64,000 nucleotides of DNA from Atopsyche davidsoni (Eukaryota; Arthropoda; Insecta; Trichoptera; Hydrobiosidae), in contig JAILWY010000027.1 of the NCBI GenBank assembly GCA_022113835.1, positions 4,838,501-4,902,500 of the forward strand, read 5' to 3'. The position numbers and the translations under genes are program-made. This document shows, in pieces, positions 1 through 10,979 of this stretch. The notes beneath the pieces were generated by a model. The model made no database searches, had not been told where the DNA came from, and worked only from the letters and a program-made list of their open reading frames with translations. Numbering within the stretch: the first letter of the stretch is position 1; each line of letters starts with the position of its first letter.

Positions 1-1515
1 AGTCTATTATTAAGAAAGCAGTTTTGAAACTGTGCACAATTTTCGTTCAACACGAGATCCATTATTAAACGTAACAAGAAGCCGAACCAATCATTAATCT
101 AGGCACTAGTAAATGCCTCTTCAGGAATTGGAAATTTCAGCCGAGAGTCTAACAATACAGAAGGAATTGAAAAACTTTTCACGGATAGAATGAAATATTG
201 TGAAACAAAAGAAGCATCAAAACAACAACGATCAAACAATAAATCCAATATTATTCTTAGTTACAAATGTAAATATTTTTCGAGTATTTCTTAGGTTATA
301 AGGTTTCACTTTTAATTATTTTTTATCCATTATCCGTTGTAAGCGATGAATAAAACATCTCAAAATAATTGTAAATTAAGCTGAATTAATAATTTATGAT
401 TAAAAATGTTTACATTTTTATACAAAAAGATGAATTGAGTTTAAAGATAAAAACGCCTTTTAATTAATATGATAACATTAAAATTTTTGGATTATGATTC
501 TTCAATATGGCATGAAAAATATTTTACATGAAAGGCAGTATAAAAGTTATTTTATTACTAATATTGGTGTATTAAATAGTTTTGAACGAAAACAGGTAAT
601 TTTTTTAAATTTAATTTAATAATTTATAAGAAAATTGCTCACAAATGTCCATAAATTATTTTAATAGTTAATATTATAATTTGGTTACGGTATTAACAAG
701 AAAAAAATCATTTTTTCGTATAGAACAAAGAAACTTGTTTTTAAGAAGATTGTGATTTTTTTACATAAAATGTTAAAAAGAAAATAGATACACCAAATTG
801 TTGAAATATTTTCCTTAATTTTTATATTTAGGTAATGTGTCTTGGTTAGTTAAAAGCTTATATTAGTTCATCTGAGTGAAAAAAAATATTTAAAATGTAG
901 TCTACCATACTTGATGTTAATTTAAAATTTAACCTCCTAAAAAGATAATACGAGAAAAATAAAAAAAAGGAAAAGAACGGTGATTCAAGAATAAAAATTA
1001 TTTTATAAAAAATAAAAATACAAAGAAAAATCTTGGAAGACTTATAAACCAAAAAGCATCTGATCTTAGAAACTCAAGAAACAAATTTCAAATCAAAATC
1101 GATACATATCAAAGATATCACTAACAAAAACTTCAATTGCTTTCTTCCGCAACAATAAAAATACGAGTATATAAGAAAAAGAAACATAAGTTTTGATATT
1201 GGTTTGTACAAACAATGAAAATAATTAATTTTTTGGTAATAACTCGTCAAAACGTTAAATGACTTAGATTTATATAACGTTTCGTGAAATGTATTTTAAT
1301 ATAAAGTGCTTAACAAAGCCGATTTTTGTGATGAATGTATATACATTTTGTTTATTATTTCGCCTTGCTGTTATTTAATCTTTTTTCTACTAACAATAAT
1401 GTGAATTTTAATTAAGTTTGAAATACGAGTATGTTACACGTGAGTATAAATTATATCTTTTTACTAGCTCTGGAGTTTCCGTGCTTTTCAGTTTATGTTT
1501 TGTTACTAAATTGGA
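1..1515. other. AT-rich noncoding stretch
   Basis: Very AT-rich DNA with many A and T runs. All frames are broken by frequent stops. I see no splice-bounded frame, RNA gene or repeat boundary here. Confidence 0.6.
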
Positions 1516-1519
1516 ACTC

Positions 1520-1640
1520 TGAAGTGTTGCCTATCCAGTGCTCGCAGCACCTGAACTCCGCGGCAGGAGGCTCTGTCGGTCCTGCCACCGGAAATTAACT
1601 TTGCAGTTGCTCCCACCTGAGGGGATGATAATTCAGTTGT
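1520..1640. promoter_or_regulatory. GC-richer block with two small dyads
   Basis: This block rises sharply in GC above the surrounding AT-rich DNA. It holds two perfect inverted repeats: GTGCT-CGC-AGCAC at 1538-1550, and GGCAGGA (1562-1568) facing TCCTGCC (1580-1586). An 83-codon minus-strand frame covers it but has no recognisable motif. It is best read as a candidate regulatory element; a noncoding exon remains possible. Confidence 0.3.
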
Positions 1641-2265
1641 ACAGTCTGCTATGAAAAACGAGCTAAATTTTGTACTATTGTCAAATTTGTAGAGATAAAT
1701 TTTGTATCGTAAGTTTGGTATGGAGATTTTCAAAACCAAGAACGTGTTTATTAACAAAATTACTTAGTCTGGATTTATATTTGAATTAAATTTGTATTTA
1801 TATTTGCTCAAGAATAATTATGCTAAAAAACACATATTTGTTAGCTGAAACCGGTTTTGTTTATCCGGTCGCCTGGAAAGTATAAAAAACTGTACTTTGA
1901 TTTTTTTTAAACAAAATGAAAACAAAAACATCGTTAGTACAAACATCGGAAACAGTTTAGAAAAAAGTTATAAAAGTAAAATGTTATATATTTTTTAGTA
2001 TAAAAATATATAAATGACGCTAATATATATATTTTTAGTGCGTTAAATTTAAAAAAAATATATACTTAAATACTGCTGAAATGTAAGAAAGCGAGATAGG
2101 TAATAATGATAATTTTTTTCCAGAAATTAATTATACGCAAATGTTCAATTAGAGCTTAAAGTGTGAATTAAATAAAATTTCAATTCACTGAACAAACGTG
2201 AAGCATTTTACTGAGTTACAAATAAATAATCGTAAAAGTAATCTTTTGATTACAGAAAAGCAATC
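1641..2265. other. AT-rich noncoding stretch
   Basis: AT-rich DNA with TA-rich runs near 1985-2065. Nothing else is recognisable. Confidence 0.55.
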
Positions 2266-2267
2266 AG

Positions 2268-2470
2268 CAGTGACGCTCGTGGTTGGCCCGGCCAGATAAG
2301 CGGAAAATCAATTGTTCTCCGGTGATTACCAATTCCATTATTGCTAATCGAGTTGGTTCACCTGGCCGACCCTCACCCGATTGTCACCTGCTAGAGGATA
2401 TATCTATGTGTGATTAACAATCACATCGCACCAATGACAGTCATTGGAACGGCAGCAAAGATCATTAACA
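2268..2470. promoter_or_regulatory. Candidate enhancer with GATA, homeodomain, E-box words and adjacent dyads
   Basis: A GC-richer block carrying several binding-site-like words: AGATAAG (GATA type) near 2293, ATTA/TAAT homeodomain cores, and CACCTG E-boxes near 2359 and 2386. Two perfect dyads lie 5 bp apart. One is TGTGATT-AAC-AATCACA at 2409-2425. The other is CCAATGAC-A-GTCATTGG at 2431-2447, which also makes an inverted CCAAT pair. There is no supported open frame. The density of words in a short block points to a cis-regulatory module, but this is inference. Confidence 0.4.
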
Positions 2471-2659
2471 ATATCAACAGGATTTAAGAAATCATGTATT
2501 ATTGGCGGTGTTTGGTAATTATTATAATGTGCAGGTTGATTGTTTGACAATAATCAATTTTTCGTACATATCGTGACGGAATATTGTTTCGTTAAAAACA
2601 ATACAGAAATTATTTTTTTTTGTAAATTAGCCAACTTTATAGTTCAAAAGCATCATTCA

Positions 2660-2910
2660 AATAACATAATTGATTCTGAATTAGCTGGCAGGGCCGATTG
2701 GCAGATGGTCCTCGGCCACTAATCAACGCGAGGCTGGACAAGCGCAGGTTAGCCAATCAGGGGAGGCTCACCTGACGGGCTGCAGGCCAGGTGGAGCCAT
2801 TGTCCACCTCGTGCTGAACAACTGAAGGGCGTGTGCTTTATTGTGGGATGACAGATGGTGGAACGCAACTGATCGGAATGCTGATGACATCATGCAGAGG
2901 ATTGCTACAA
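2660..2910. promoter_or_regulatory. Candidate enhancer rich in CACCTG/CAGGTG E-boxes
   Basis: The second half of a GC-richer cluster that begins at 2268. A CACCTG (2769-2774) faces a CAGGTG (2788-2793) inside a larger imperfect inverted repeat (2765-2774 against 2788-2798). CAGATGG words and a GATGACATCATG-type half-palindrome also occur. The CAGGTG class is bound by Snail/Scratch/ZEB-type zinc fingers and some bHLH proteins in animals. No coding potential is visible. Confidence 0.38.
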
Positions 2911-3465
2911 TGACGTGACTGCATTTAATAATTCAAGATTTTATTGGTTTGAATTTATTTTCTTCACAACTATATCTATGTTCAAATTTATTTATTTTTA
3001 CACACAATAAGTATGTATAAGTAAATACTGAGAAATGAAATGAAATGATGTATTAAAGAACGTTGCATAAAAATGAAGATACTGAATAAAATTGTAGAAT
3101 GCAAGTAGCGTACTATTACAATTTTTTTTTGAATTGGTGCAAACACAAAGTATCAGGTGATGTATCAAGTTTATTATAAATTGATTGAATAATAATAATG
3201 TTTTTGTGAAAGTTTAGGGTTATAAAAAAATCTTTGAATCGGCTGAAACAATGTGATTTATTTATAATATCACGCTTTGCTGTTGTTTTACGGAAAAACT
3301 TTGTTTCAAATCCTTAATGAATAATTTATAACGGATCATCAAAAGATACATATAGTAAAAAAGTCTAAATGTAATGTTTAATTTATAATTTTTCAGAGGT
3401 TAAGTGTTGTAAACCAGAATACAGTGTTCCACGACACATGTAGGGCCAAACTTCACGAACTACAC
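2911..3465. other. AT-rich noncoding stretch
   Basis: AT-rich spacer between the E-box block and the G-rich tract. No feature seen. Confidence 0.55.
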
Positions 3466-3475
3466 GGAAGAAGGT

Positions 3476-3509
3476 GGGGGTGGGGGTTGTTCCGGGGTGG
3501 GAATGGGGG
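3476..3509 (+). repeat. G-quadruplex-forming motif in a purine tract
   Basis: Five runs of three to five G are separated by loops of 1, 7, 1 and 3 bases. This satisfies the usual G3+N1-7 rule for an intramolecular quadruplex on the plus strand. The tract continues as a purine-rich G/A stretch to about 3540. A run this G-rich stands out in a genome this AT-rich. An 87-codon plus-strand frame across it is low complexity and unlikely to be coding. Confidence 0.6.
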
Positions 3510-4004
3510 AAGAGAGGAGGGTGAGAGGGGGTACAGGAAGGGCTGCGTAAAAAAAGTTTTTCGCTTCTTCTTCTTTATTCCTGTGACCGACCCGAAGATG
3601 TCTACTTTGAGAATTCAACCAATAAATAACTGCGGTGACCAGTGGATCTTAAAATCAAACTCTCGCATAACATACTGCTACTTATAATTTATTTAAGAAA
3701 TCGGACTGAGTAAATGATTCAATATATATTCAGATTTTTATTACGTAATGTATTTAATAAAATACTTTGTAACATGATATTATTGCACATAAAATAAATG
3801 TGTAGAAGTTAATGTATGTGTTAGTCTGAGAAGTGTTCAGTTTAAGAAAGTCATACAGTATATTAGGAAAAATGTGTTTAATCAACACAAAAATACGCGT
3901 TATTTTTCATTCAAAATGTAATAAAGGAGTGTGTTAAAAATACAAACAAGGTTTTCCCATTTAAGGCATTAACGATAAATGAAATATACAAAAAACAATC
4001 ACAT

Positions 4005-4175
4005 CGGTTGAGCCCCGCGGGGGGCACGCGTGGTCACCGGTGGACTGCGGAATCAGGGGCGGCCCCCCGGGACCCCGCCCTGTCCGCTGACGCCCCCCGA
4101 AGGTTTTACAGCCCTGCCCGGCGCTACCTGGGCCATGATTTAACCTGAATTAAATATACAGGCCAACCAGGCAGG
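4005..4175. promoter_or_regulatory. Isolated CpG/GC island
   Basis: About 170 bp of very high GC with many CpG. It holds the palindrome CCCCGCGGGG (4013-4022), an ACCGGT palindrome and two facing GC-box-like words near 4055-4062 and 4073-4080. It ends in AT-rich DNA with a CAGGTAAG word near 4172. It could be an isolated promoter, a noncoding exon with a donor-like site, or a regulatory element. No translatable frame of note. Confidence 0.35.
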
Positions 4176-5690
4176 TAAGAATATTCATTTTGGATTGCAG
4201 GGAAATTGAATCGCGATATTCGAAAAAAGGTTTATATTGAAATGTATCAAAAGTTTTTGTGATTTTTTTCTGCGCTGAAATGGTTTAGATATAATAATAA
4301 TCTACGTTTATTTGACTTGTTACGTATACTAGCACTAGAGTAAGTAGATTAACATTTTCACTAATATATTAAAAACAAAAAAATGAAACGTGAAAAATAA
4401 AAGCTCATTAATGTTTGCAAGGTGAATACAGTTTTGAAATTTTATTATTCAAATATGTTTTTTTGAATTCTCATTAAGAATAGATTACACAAAAATATTC
4501 CCTGTTGAAGAAGTAAAAACATTAATAGTTTCTCTAATAAAAATTTGACCGTATATTTTTACTAAATCGATAGAATTGATATCTTCCAGCCCTCGTTTGT
4601 GAAAAGTACAGGAAACTATTACAGTGATATTTCATCTTTAGTGGCAATAAATTTACCGGCATTTTTCTAAATCGTGTCAGACAAATCAGAAATATTCAGT
4701 ATAAAAATAAACTCTGATTGTCTACTTTTTGACGTCAATAACAAAAAAATCCACTTAAAAGGATTAAATTGTTTGATATCTATATTTGGCGTTCCTTATA
4801 ATTCACCTTAATATATGATGACGCCGAATCCCCGGAAGACACCAAGAAAAACTTTATTCATAAGAGGTATTACAGCCAAACTAGCCAGAAAAATTCTTGT
4901 AAATACAACCACACACAGGATAAAAAATAGTATATATATATATTTAAAATGCCACATGTAATAAAATATATAATCTTAAATACAATATCTACACAGCGTT
5001 GAAGTGCTTGAAGCGAGCATCTTAAGAGCACTCGTAAAAAGGTGTGCTGAAAATTTCACAATAAACCATACAACGATTTTGTGGGGGCAGATTTTAATCC
5101 CATAAAATATTTACCAATTTAAGTGAATTTTTACGACCCACGTAATATTCGAAACAGAATTAAATGCTATAAATCTGTTTTTTTCTTGCGGTACTTAATT
5201 TCTTGGAAAAACCTTTTGCAAGAATTTTTTTTGAATTTATTTTCTTCGGAAATAAAATTAAGTATGGCATTAAAATATTTTACTATTGTTATTTACGATA
5301 AATTTATTACGGAGAAGCTTCAAGATATACTATTAATATAAGTTTTTTTTTTATGTTCAAAGTTTATTCTAATCGATTGCTAGTACTTATACCAAGGTTT
5401 TAACCATTGATATATCAAGAATATTAAGAATATAAGAGTACAATTTTGATAAATATTTTGCATCAACGAACGAAAATTTATATTTGATATCTAGTATATA
5501 TTGTATGGTTTAAAAAAATACTTTAATATAAAGATTTTTTGCAAGGGGTTGTTTATTATGTAATGTAGCTTTGCGACTAGTAGTAGTGCTATAAATAATA
5601 TCTTACACTTGCAATAAATCTTGCAACCAGATTAAGTAGGGTAAAAAAGGTGTTGTGTATTTATTAAAAGGCTAAAAAATACTTGTGCTC
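4176..5690. other. AT-rich noncoding stretch
   Basis: AT-rich, with a short TA microsatellite near 4931-4943. A 72-codon plus-strand frame at 5123-5341 is built from AT-rich codons and shows no motif; I treat it as chance. Confidence 0.55.
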
Positions 5691-5694
5691 TCTG

Positions 5695-5890
5695 TGGCGG
5701 GATCCAACCCCTTCTCTTTCAGGCCCGTGACGTCATGACGGATGTCGCAATAAATCAAGGCACGCATGCGCGGTGCACGCAGGGCGCTGGCGACAGGCGC
5801 CGTTCACTTCCGGGATTTTGTTTTGCGATACCGGATGACGGCGGAGACTCGGTCTTTTTGCACTCCAGCGAGAAACGGTAAAAGTTTTAA
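5695..5890 (+). promoter_or_regulatory. CpG-rich promoter-like block with CRE, NRF1-like and ETS-like sites
   Basis: A compact CpG-rich block. It holds a perfect CRE palindrome TGACGTCA (5728-5735), a GCATGCGC core of the NRF1/Ewg type (5764-5771), an ETS-type ACTTCCGGG (5806-5814) and a second ETS-like CCGGATGA (5831-5838). This combination is typical of broad housekeeping-type animal promoters. A donor-like GTAAAAG begins at 5878, so a short noncoding or N-terminal first exon on the plus strand could end there. Overlapping 77-79 codon frames on both strands follow the composition and show no family motif. The strand is inferred only from the donor-like site. Confidence 0.42.
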
Positions 5891-6340
5891 AGACCCCATT
5901 TATTATGCTGTTTTCAGTGCTCAAAATATAATGGTATTTTTTTTTGTTTTCAATGTGATATGTCATTTCTGTGGAGCTATATATTATTTTGATGATTGTT
6001 ATTAGGTTATGAACAACTTATAAAAGTAAAAAGATTTTTTGCTGTGACGAATAAAAATCCATTATACTTTTATACTATGTTGAAAAAACTTAGGTGCCCC
6101 AAAAATCATTTTATCCAAAATATAATATGGTAAAATAGTAAATATAAAGTTTTGCTTTTAGAATTTTCATTTCGATAAAAAAAGTTGCTTAATTTAACAT
6201 TAAAGTAATGTTAAAAAAGTAAAATCTAAATGTTTATAATATTGATTATGATTAATATTTTAAAAAAAGCATTTATATAAAGCCAAGAGTTATGAAAATA
6301 CTAATTGTATTTCAAAGAACTTTATCATCATTTTGTTAAT
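5891..6340. other. AT-rich stretch downstream of promoter-like block
   Basis: If 5695-5877 is a first exon, this would be the start of its intron. No internal feature is recognised. Confidence 0.4.
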
Positions 6341-6344
6341 AAAA

Positions 6345-6440
6345 CAGGTGCGCAGGTGCACTAATTAAATTGACCCAATATTGATACAGGTAGACCTCCG
6401 CAATATCTGTGGAGTGTTATATTCTCAACACGTATTACGG
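6345..6440. promoter_or_regulatory. Tandem CAGGTG E-boxes and CAGGTAG word
   Basis: Two CAGGTG words stand in direct repeat at 6345-6359 with a three-base spacer. They are followed by an ATTA-type core and a CAGGTAG at 6387-6393, the TAGteam/Zelda-type word known from insect early embryos. The block is short and the surroundings are AT-rich. Confidence 0.3.
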
Positions 6441-7260
6441 TTATACATATATATATCAGATCATAAGGGTTTTTTTTATTACGGTCTGAAAAGAAAAATT
6501 GTCATCAGAAATAAATAGCTATTAATTAATATACGATGTTATTGCTACGATTATTTTCAAATAAAAAATAAATATGATAAAAATGTAAGTTATAATTTTT
6601 TTATGAGAAAAAATAATAATTAATTACGAATAAATAAGAATTAAAAAAAATATGTCAACATGAACAGTCATGTATCGACTTTTTGCTTTTTGAATCCATA
6701 ATTAAATATAAAAAAAGTGGTTTTGAAACATGGAAATACATAAGTAATTAAATATGTGTAATCATATAATTATATATATTCTAATATTTTATTTATATAA
6801 AAGATCTTTGCTTTTTACAACTTGGATGTTACTTGGATGTGTTGATTGACTTTTAAAAATGGTCGCTCAATTGCCATGTCTTGAATTTAAATATTGAAAA
6901 TGAAGTAATTTTATAAATATTTCATCAAAACATTTTTAAACCAAATGTTTTAAAAATATAAATTATAAAATGGATATATAGCAAAAGATATATATTAATA
7001 CTATTAAATGTATGATATTAATTGTATAGTGTATTTTCGACGTTTGTGTTGAAACGTTTTGTCTATCTGTAAACCCTCAACCATTTTTTTATGGTTATCA
7101 AGTTGAACCAAACTATATTAAATTTATTTTAATAAAATTAAATATAAATAGCTATGTTTGTATTTTTTAAACTTATCTTACATCCGATGAAATACAACAC
7201 ATATAAAAAACCCATTAATTAACAATTAAAAATAATGTTTTGGATAATTTCAAAGCAATG
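6441..7260. other. AT-rich noncoding stretch
   Basis: AT-rich, with a short duplicated ACTTGGATGT word near 6819-6840. No gene signal. Confidence 0.55.
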
Positions 7261-7261
7261 G

Positions 7262-7570
7262 GACGTTATAACAAATTGAGGTGAAGGAATATATAAAGTG
7301 TATCGTGTTCAGATGGACGCACTTTAATTGTACAAAGGGCAGTAGTTACAGTCATGTGTGTGGATGAAAAGGTCTGACGTTGGGTTAAGCCACTATTAAA
7401 AAGGTCAAAGGTAATAAAATACATGTTTTTACATCGTGCTATGCAAAATGGCAGGGAGTTTTGTTTCCCCAGTCTACTAAGCCTTCTAAGCATAATCCAA
7501 TTTACCGAGGCACGTCAGTTTGGTAAGCCCCGCCAGTGTGTGAAAGATCGTCCTGTGATTTAGCGCAAAA
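7262..7570. promoter_or_regulatory. Mixed-composition block with DR1 nuclear-receptor-like site
   Basis: Moderate GC in an AT-rich setting. AGGTCA-A-AGGTAA at 7402-7414 is a near-perfect direct repeat with one-base spacing, the arrangement used by HNF4/Usp/Svp-type nuclear receptors. A 75-codon minus frame (7266-7493) has no motif. Candidate regulatory block. Confidence 0.28.
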
Positions 7571-8220
7571 ATATATAGTTCCATCAAATGATGTTCGTTT
7601 CGGTAGTTTCAGTTTGAGATTAAAAGCAATGATATTCATAGATAAAAGTATACATTAAAATTTTCAGTAAAAAAAGGTACCCTTTTTTGAAAACTCTATG
7701 AAAAACTATGGTGTCTTTGATTCTATCAACGATTTAATAAAATATTTTTAAAACAAGGGTATTAAATATCATTAAGGTCTAGTGAATGATAGCAGTGTGT
7801 TTATTAACCATACGTCACTGCTTTAATGTTATATAATCCAATGTTGAAAATTCTGAAAAAAATACATAAAAACAACCATCGCATTACAAAACAACAAATA
7901 ACGTATTTTGCGAATACACGATTTACGCGAAAATTAAATTACAAATAAAATTTTATATCGCTGAACACTTTGTTCAATAGAAAAATAAACATAAAGCTTA
8001 ATAAATATTGATTTTTCTTGGTTCATAATAAGTACAAGTAGTGTCGTTTTAATATCTTAATTAATAAACATCTTAATTTTTAAACAGAGAGGTTAAAAAA
8101 CTATTAACTATTATTAAGAAACTATTCTATAAATATTCCGAAAGAAAGAATAAATTTAATGAAAAGTACGCTTTAGTATGTTTTCAATAATTTAAAGCAT
8201 TAATCTAATAAAAAAAGTAC
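7571..8220. other. AT-rich noncoding stretch
   Basis: No open frame, repeat or RNA-like fold noticed. Confidence 0.55.
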
Positions 8221-8224
8221 CTAA

Positions 8225-8600
8225 GCTATTTCTCCAATCAAAATTATCGCATCATTCAACGCATGGATTCAATCCAGTATTGAGATGCGAATTGGGTCAC
8301 ATCTGATCTGTACCTTAGTAGACGAATATCTTTCCTCCATTGGGTGATATTTCTCCTAACTCTGATTGGTCTAAATAAATTGCCTGCAAAAGGCTTTACA
8401 TGGGAGATAAGAGAAGTTTTTCCGCCTGAATCGAATAGCCGTGCTGAAGGGTGCGTCTGCCGACTATTATCATTGAAAAAACAAGTTATTTCACGTAAAC
8501 AACCTGAAAACACCCCACAGAAAACATTTACCCTGCTGAGTAAATGCTGGGCTTATTTATTCCTGAATAATTGTAGGGATTTATTGTGACGTCTTTTTTG
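8225..8600. other. Intermediate-GC block open on both strands, function unknown
   Basis: Frames stay open on both strands (85 codons minus at 8256-8513; 81 codons plus at 8344-8589). Neither contains a motif I recognise and neither has convincing splice signals at both ends. The pattern fits a conserved noncoding block better than an exon, but a decayed gene fragment cannot be excluded. Confidence 0.25.
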
Positions 8601-9545
8601 AAAGTAATTTGTACTTTATGCATAAAAGTTCTTGTATCTTATATTTATATAGATATTTATAATTACGAAAAAAAAATTGACATAAAAATGACACCAAGAG
8701 AAGCAAAATACTATTACTTAAGTGCACCCACACAATGATCTTGAATGATGTAGAATATTATATTAAAAATATATTATAATTTTTAGTAACTATTGACTAG
8801 ATTTATCAATATCTGAATATAATTTAATTAAAAAAAAAACTAAGATAGGCAGATGATTAATAACTTATAAATGGACATGTTGATAATATCGCCATATCAT
8901 ATACTCGCTTGTGTATTAACTGATGTGAGTTAAGTATAGTTTTTGTTCCGATAAATTACATGTATAACTCTCTAATAAATACATAGAATATTCTCTCAAA
9001 TGAACCATAAATCGCAAGGAAAATATCGGACTCAGTGCAGTAAATTTAACTGTCGGATATAAATTTTTCAAATTGACGTATCATTTTTATGAAAAATGGT
9101 GATGCACCATATCACCTTTTTTTTATAGAACTATCTGCACTGAATGCGTTATTCTACGATCAAACTGTGAGTGTGTTATTTTGACAAGAAAATCATAAAA
9201 AAAATTGCTTTTAATTTCCTTATAAATACATACAAATATAATGTAAATTTTTGGTTATTTATATTAAATGGCTTATCTCTCTCTTTGATAAAGTTTGTTC
9301 GTATTTAACGATGAGATAAAAAGACCTCATGTGTGTATTATCTGCCGTTAAGTTATTTGATATTAATTTAAAAAGTTCACTGTACTTTCATGGTTTCAGA
9401 CATAATACTAATGACTCGAGTTTTCAGCAGGCATAAAAAAAATGTGCTGTCATGAAAGAAAAATACTTTGATTTTATTGAAAAAATATCTCGTCTATCTG
9501 GAGCACACCAAAGTCATGTTATGGAAATAGTTGCTTACGTAGAAA
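8601..9545. other. AT-rich noncoding stretch
   Basis: AT-rich spacer. No feature seen. Confidence 0.55.
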
Positions 9546-9549
9546 GTAT

Positions 9550-9810
9550 AATGAACCGCGGGGCGGCAAAAAGTGATAAATGATGGCAGACTTTAAAAAT
9601 GGCGAGTGATCCTCAAAAATGGCGATATATTTTTTTTCTGCTTACATAGCAAAGCATCTCGGCCGCCGCCCTCTCCGCTCAGCCGGTCACGTGACGTCGG
9701 CCAGGGGGTCCGGCGACATTATGAGGCCCCGCGGCACACGGATGCGGCGCCGCTGGTCATCGTGCATACCTCTCGCGCGACACAAAACGCAGAATAACAA
9801 ACATCGTGGA
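9550..9810. promoter_or_regulatory. CpG-rich promoter-like block with YY1/Pho-like pair and CACGTG palindrome
   Basis: Two identical AAAAATGGCG words, at 9595-9604 and 9615-9624, repeat with a 20-bp period (the ATGGC/GCCAT core of YY1/Pleiohomeotic). They are followed by a CpG-dense stretch holding the perfect palindrome GTCACGTGAC (9686-9695), which overlaps a TGACGTC CRE-like half. This resembles a promoter or a Polycomb-type element. Frames of 63 and 96 codons overlap here in two phases and show no motif, so I do not call a gene. Confidence 0.4.
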
Positions 9811-10335
9811 TCGCAAACACAGTACGAAGGGCCGGTAAATGTATTTATTTATGTAAAACTACACAGATATTCACTAATGCGCTTACATTGTGAATATAAA
9901 CATCACTGAACGAATGTAAACATGAATTGTATATTAATCAAGTACGGTTGCGAAATTGTTATCTCATTTAATTTATATTTTCATTTCTGTTTTTTTTCCA
10001 CCAAATTTTTCAAATAGTGAAACACTTAACACGATAACTTTGTAAATAAAATAGTATTTAATTCACTCCCAATGTTTGGATAAATTAAAGTTTTATACAT
10101 TTTTAGTTTCGAACACATTTTACAATTTAAAAAACTTCAAATAAAAGTGTCCAAACGCGGATTTGTACTTTGAAAAAGTTACATTAGTTTATTTGACACT
10201 GTTTGTATCATGTTATAACGGTTGATTTCATTTTAAGTGCGCTTCGAAAGCGATGACTGTGTATGAGAAATTAATAAATTTGATTACGAATTTGATGCTT
10301 TTCTGAAGTGACAGTGAGGATTTAAGTTTGTAAAT
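9811..10335. other. AT-rich spacer between two CpG-rich blocks
   Basis: Separates the promoter-like blocks by about 530 bp. Nothing recognisable inside. Confidence 0.5.
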
Positions 10336-10339
10336 ATGA

Positions 10340-10575
10340 GATACGAGACTTCGCGAATGCCGATAGTTGTATCTCAGCCGTGACTGTGAGCACGTCCGAT
10401 CGCGCCGGAGGCCGGATGTGCTCTGGCCGGAGAAGGCGCGAAGGGCCGCCGGCTGGAGCACTGCGCATGTCGCGTCATCCCCGTCCCCATGGCAACCGGG
10501 GTTGTTTCAGCCGGACGTTTCGCCCCCGACGTCCGGTGACATCCGCCGACGTTCTGTCAGTTTTCACGTCAGTTA
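10340..10575. promoter_or_regulatory. CpG-rich promoter-like block with NRF1-like and RFX X-box sites
   Basis: One of the most CpG-dense parts of the window. It carries TGCGCATG (10462-10469, NRF1/Ewg type). It also holds an RFX X-box fitting RYYNYY-N2-RRNRAC at 10483-10496. CRE-like and ACGTC words continue to about 10570. X-boxes mark ciliary and neuronal gene promoters in animals, but a single match is weak evidence. Overlapping 69-77 codon frames run in three phases, which fits composition rather than coding. Confidence 0.4.
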
Positions 10576-10689
10576 AGAAGAAAAAAATATTCTATTTTAA
10601 TTAACTTGTCAATTCGAGCTTTGGGCAACCTGACCGATGCGATTGGCAAAAAAATAGTTAAAATAAAAAATAAAATATTAATTGATAAT

Positions 10690-10979
10690 GATTAAGTACA
10701 TTTTTTCAATTATTGAAAATTGATTAAATAAACTCTGAGAAAAATATCTTCGTGTATTGCGTGGGATTCGAGAACCCACATCCCCAAGGTTACATAGCCG
10801 GTGCATTACCAATTATGCTAACGAATCATTAGTACTAGGCAAGAATTTTTAACAATCATATCCTATAAATGAAACAACGTACTTATTATGCCAATTAATA
10901 ATCCCACACAAATCACGATGATATTTTTTTAAGAGTTTCTTTAATCAATTTTCAATATTTGAAAAAATGTACTTAATCA
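10690..10979. mobile_element. Long-TIR miniature element carrying a tRNA-like module
   Basis: The outer arms, 10690-10766 and about 10901-10979, are inverted copies of each other over roughly 80 bp with only scattered mismatches and short indels. That makes a clear terminal inverted repeat of the nonautonomous DNA-transposon (MITE) type. The interior holds a tRNA-like sequence on the minus strand (10752-10829). It also holds a stretch (10842-10880) that reappears inside the 45.5 kb element. There is no transposase frame. Target-site duplications were not resolved in the AT-rich flanks. Confidence 0.75.
10752..10829 (-). pseudogene. tRNA-Thr-like module inside the 10.7 kb element
   Basis: Read on the minus strand, there is a good Pol III A box (TAGCATAATTGG; plus-strand 10809-10820), an anticodon-arm-like segment with a TGT triplet, and a T-arm with five paired bases on each side (10761-10779). 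The T loop has nine bases instead of seven because of a two-base insertion, so the B box is disrupted. Acceptor pairing is poor. This is a repeat-borne tRNA relic, not a functional gene. Confidence 0.5.

Noticed and set aside
3424..3687. 87-codon frame over the G-rich tract
   Set aside because: Glycine/arginine-rich translation comes directly from the G-rich simple sequence; no conserved motif.
10752..10829. Functional tRNA gene
   Set aside because: Poor acceptor pairing, a nine-base T loop and its place inside an inverted-repeat element show it is a repeat-borne relic.
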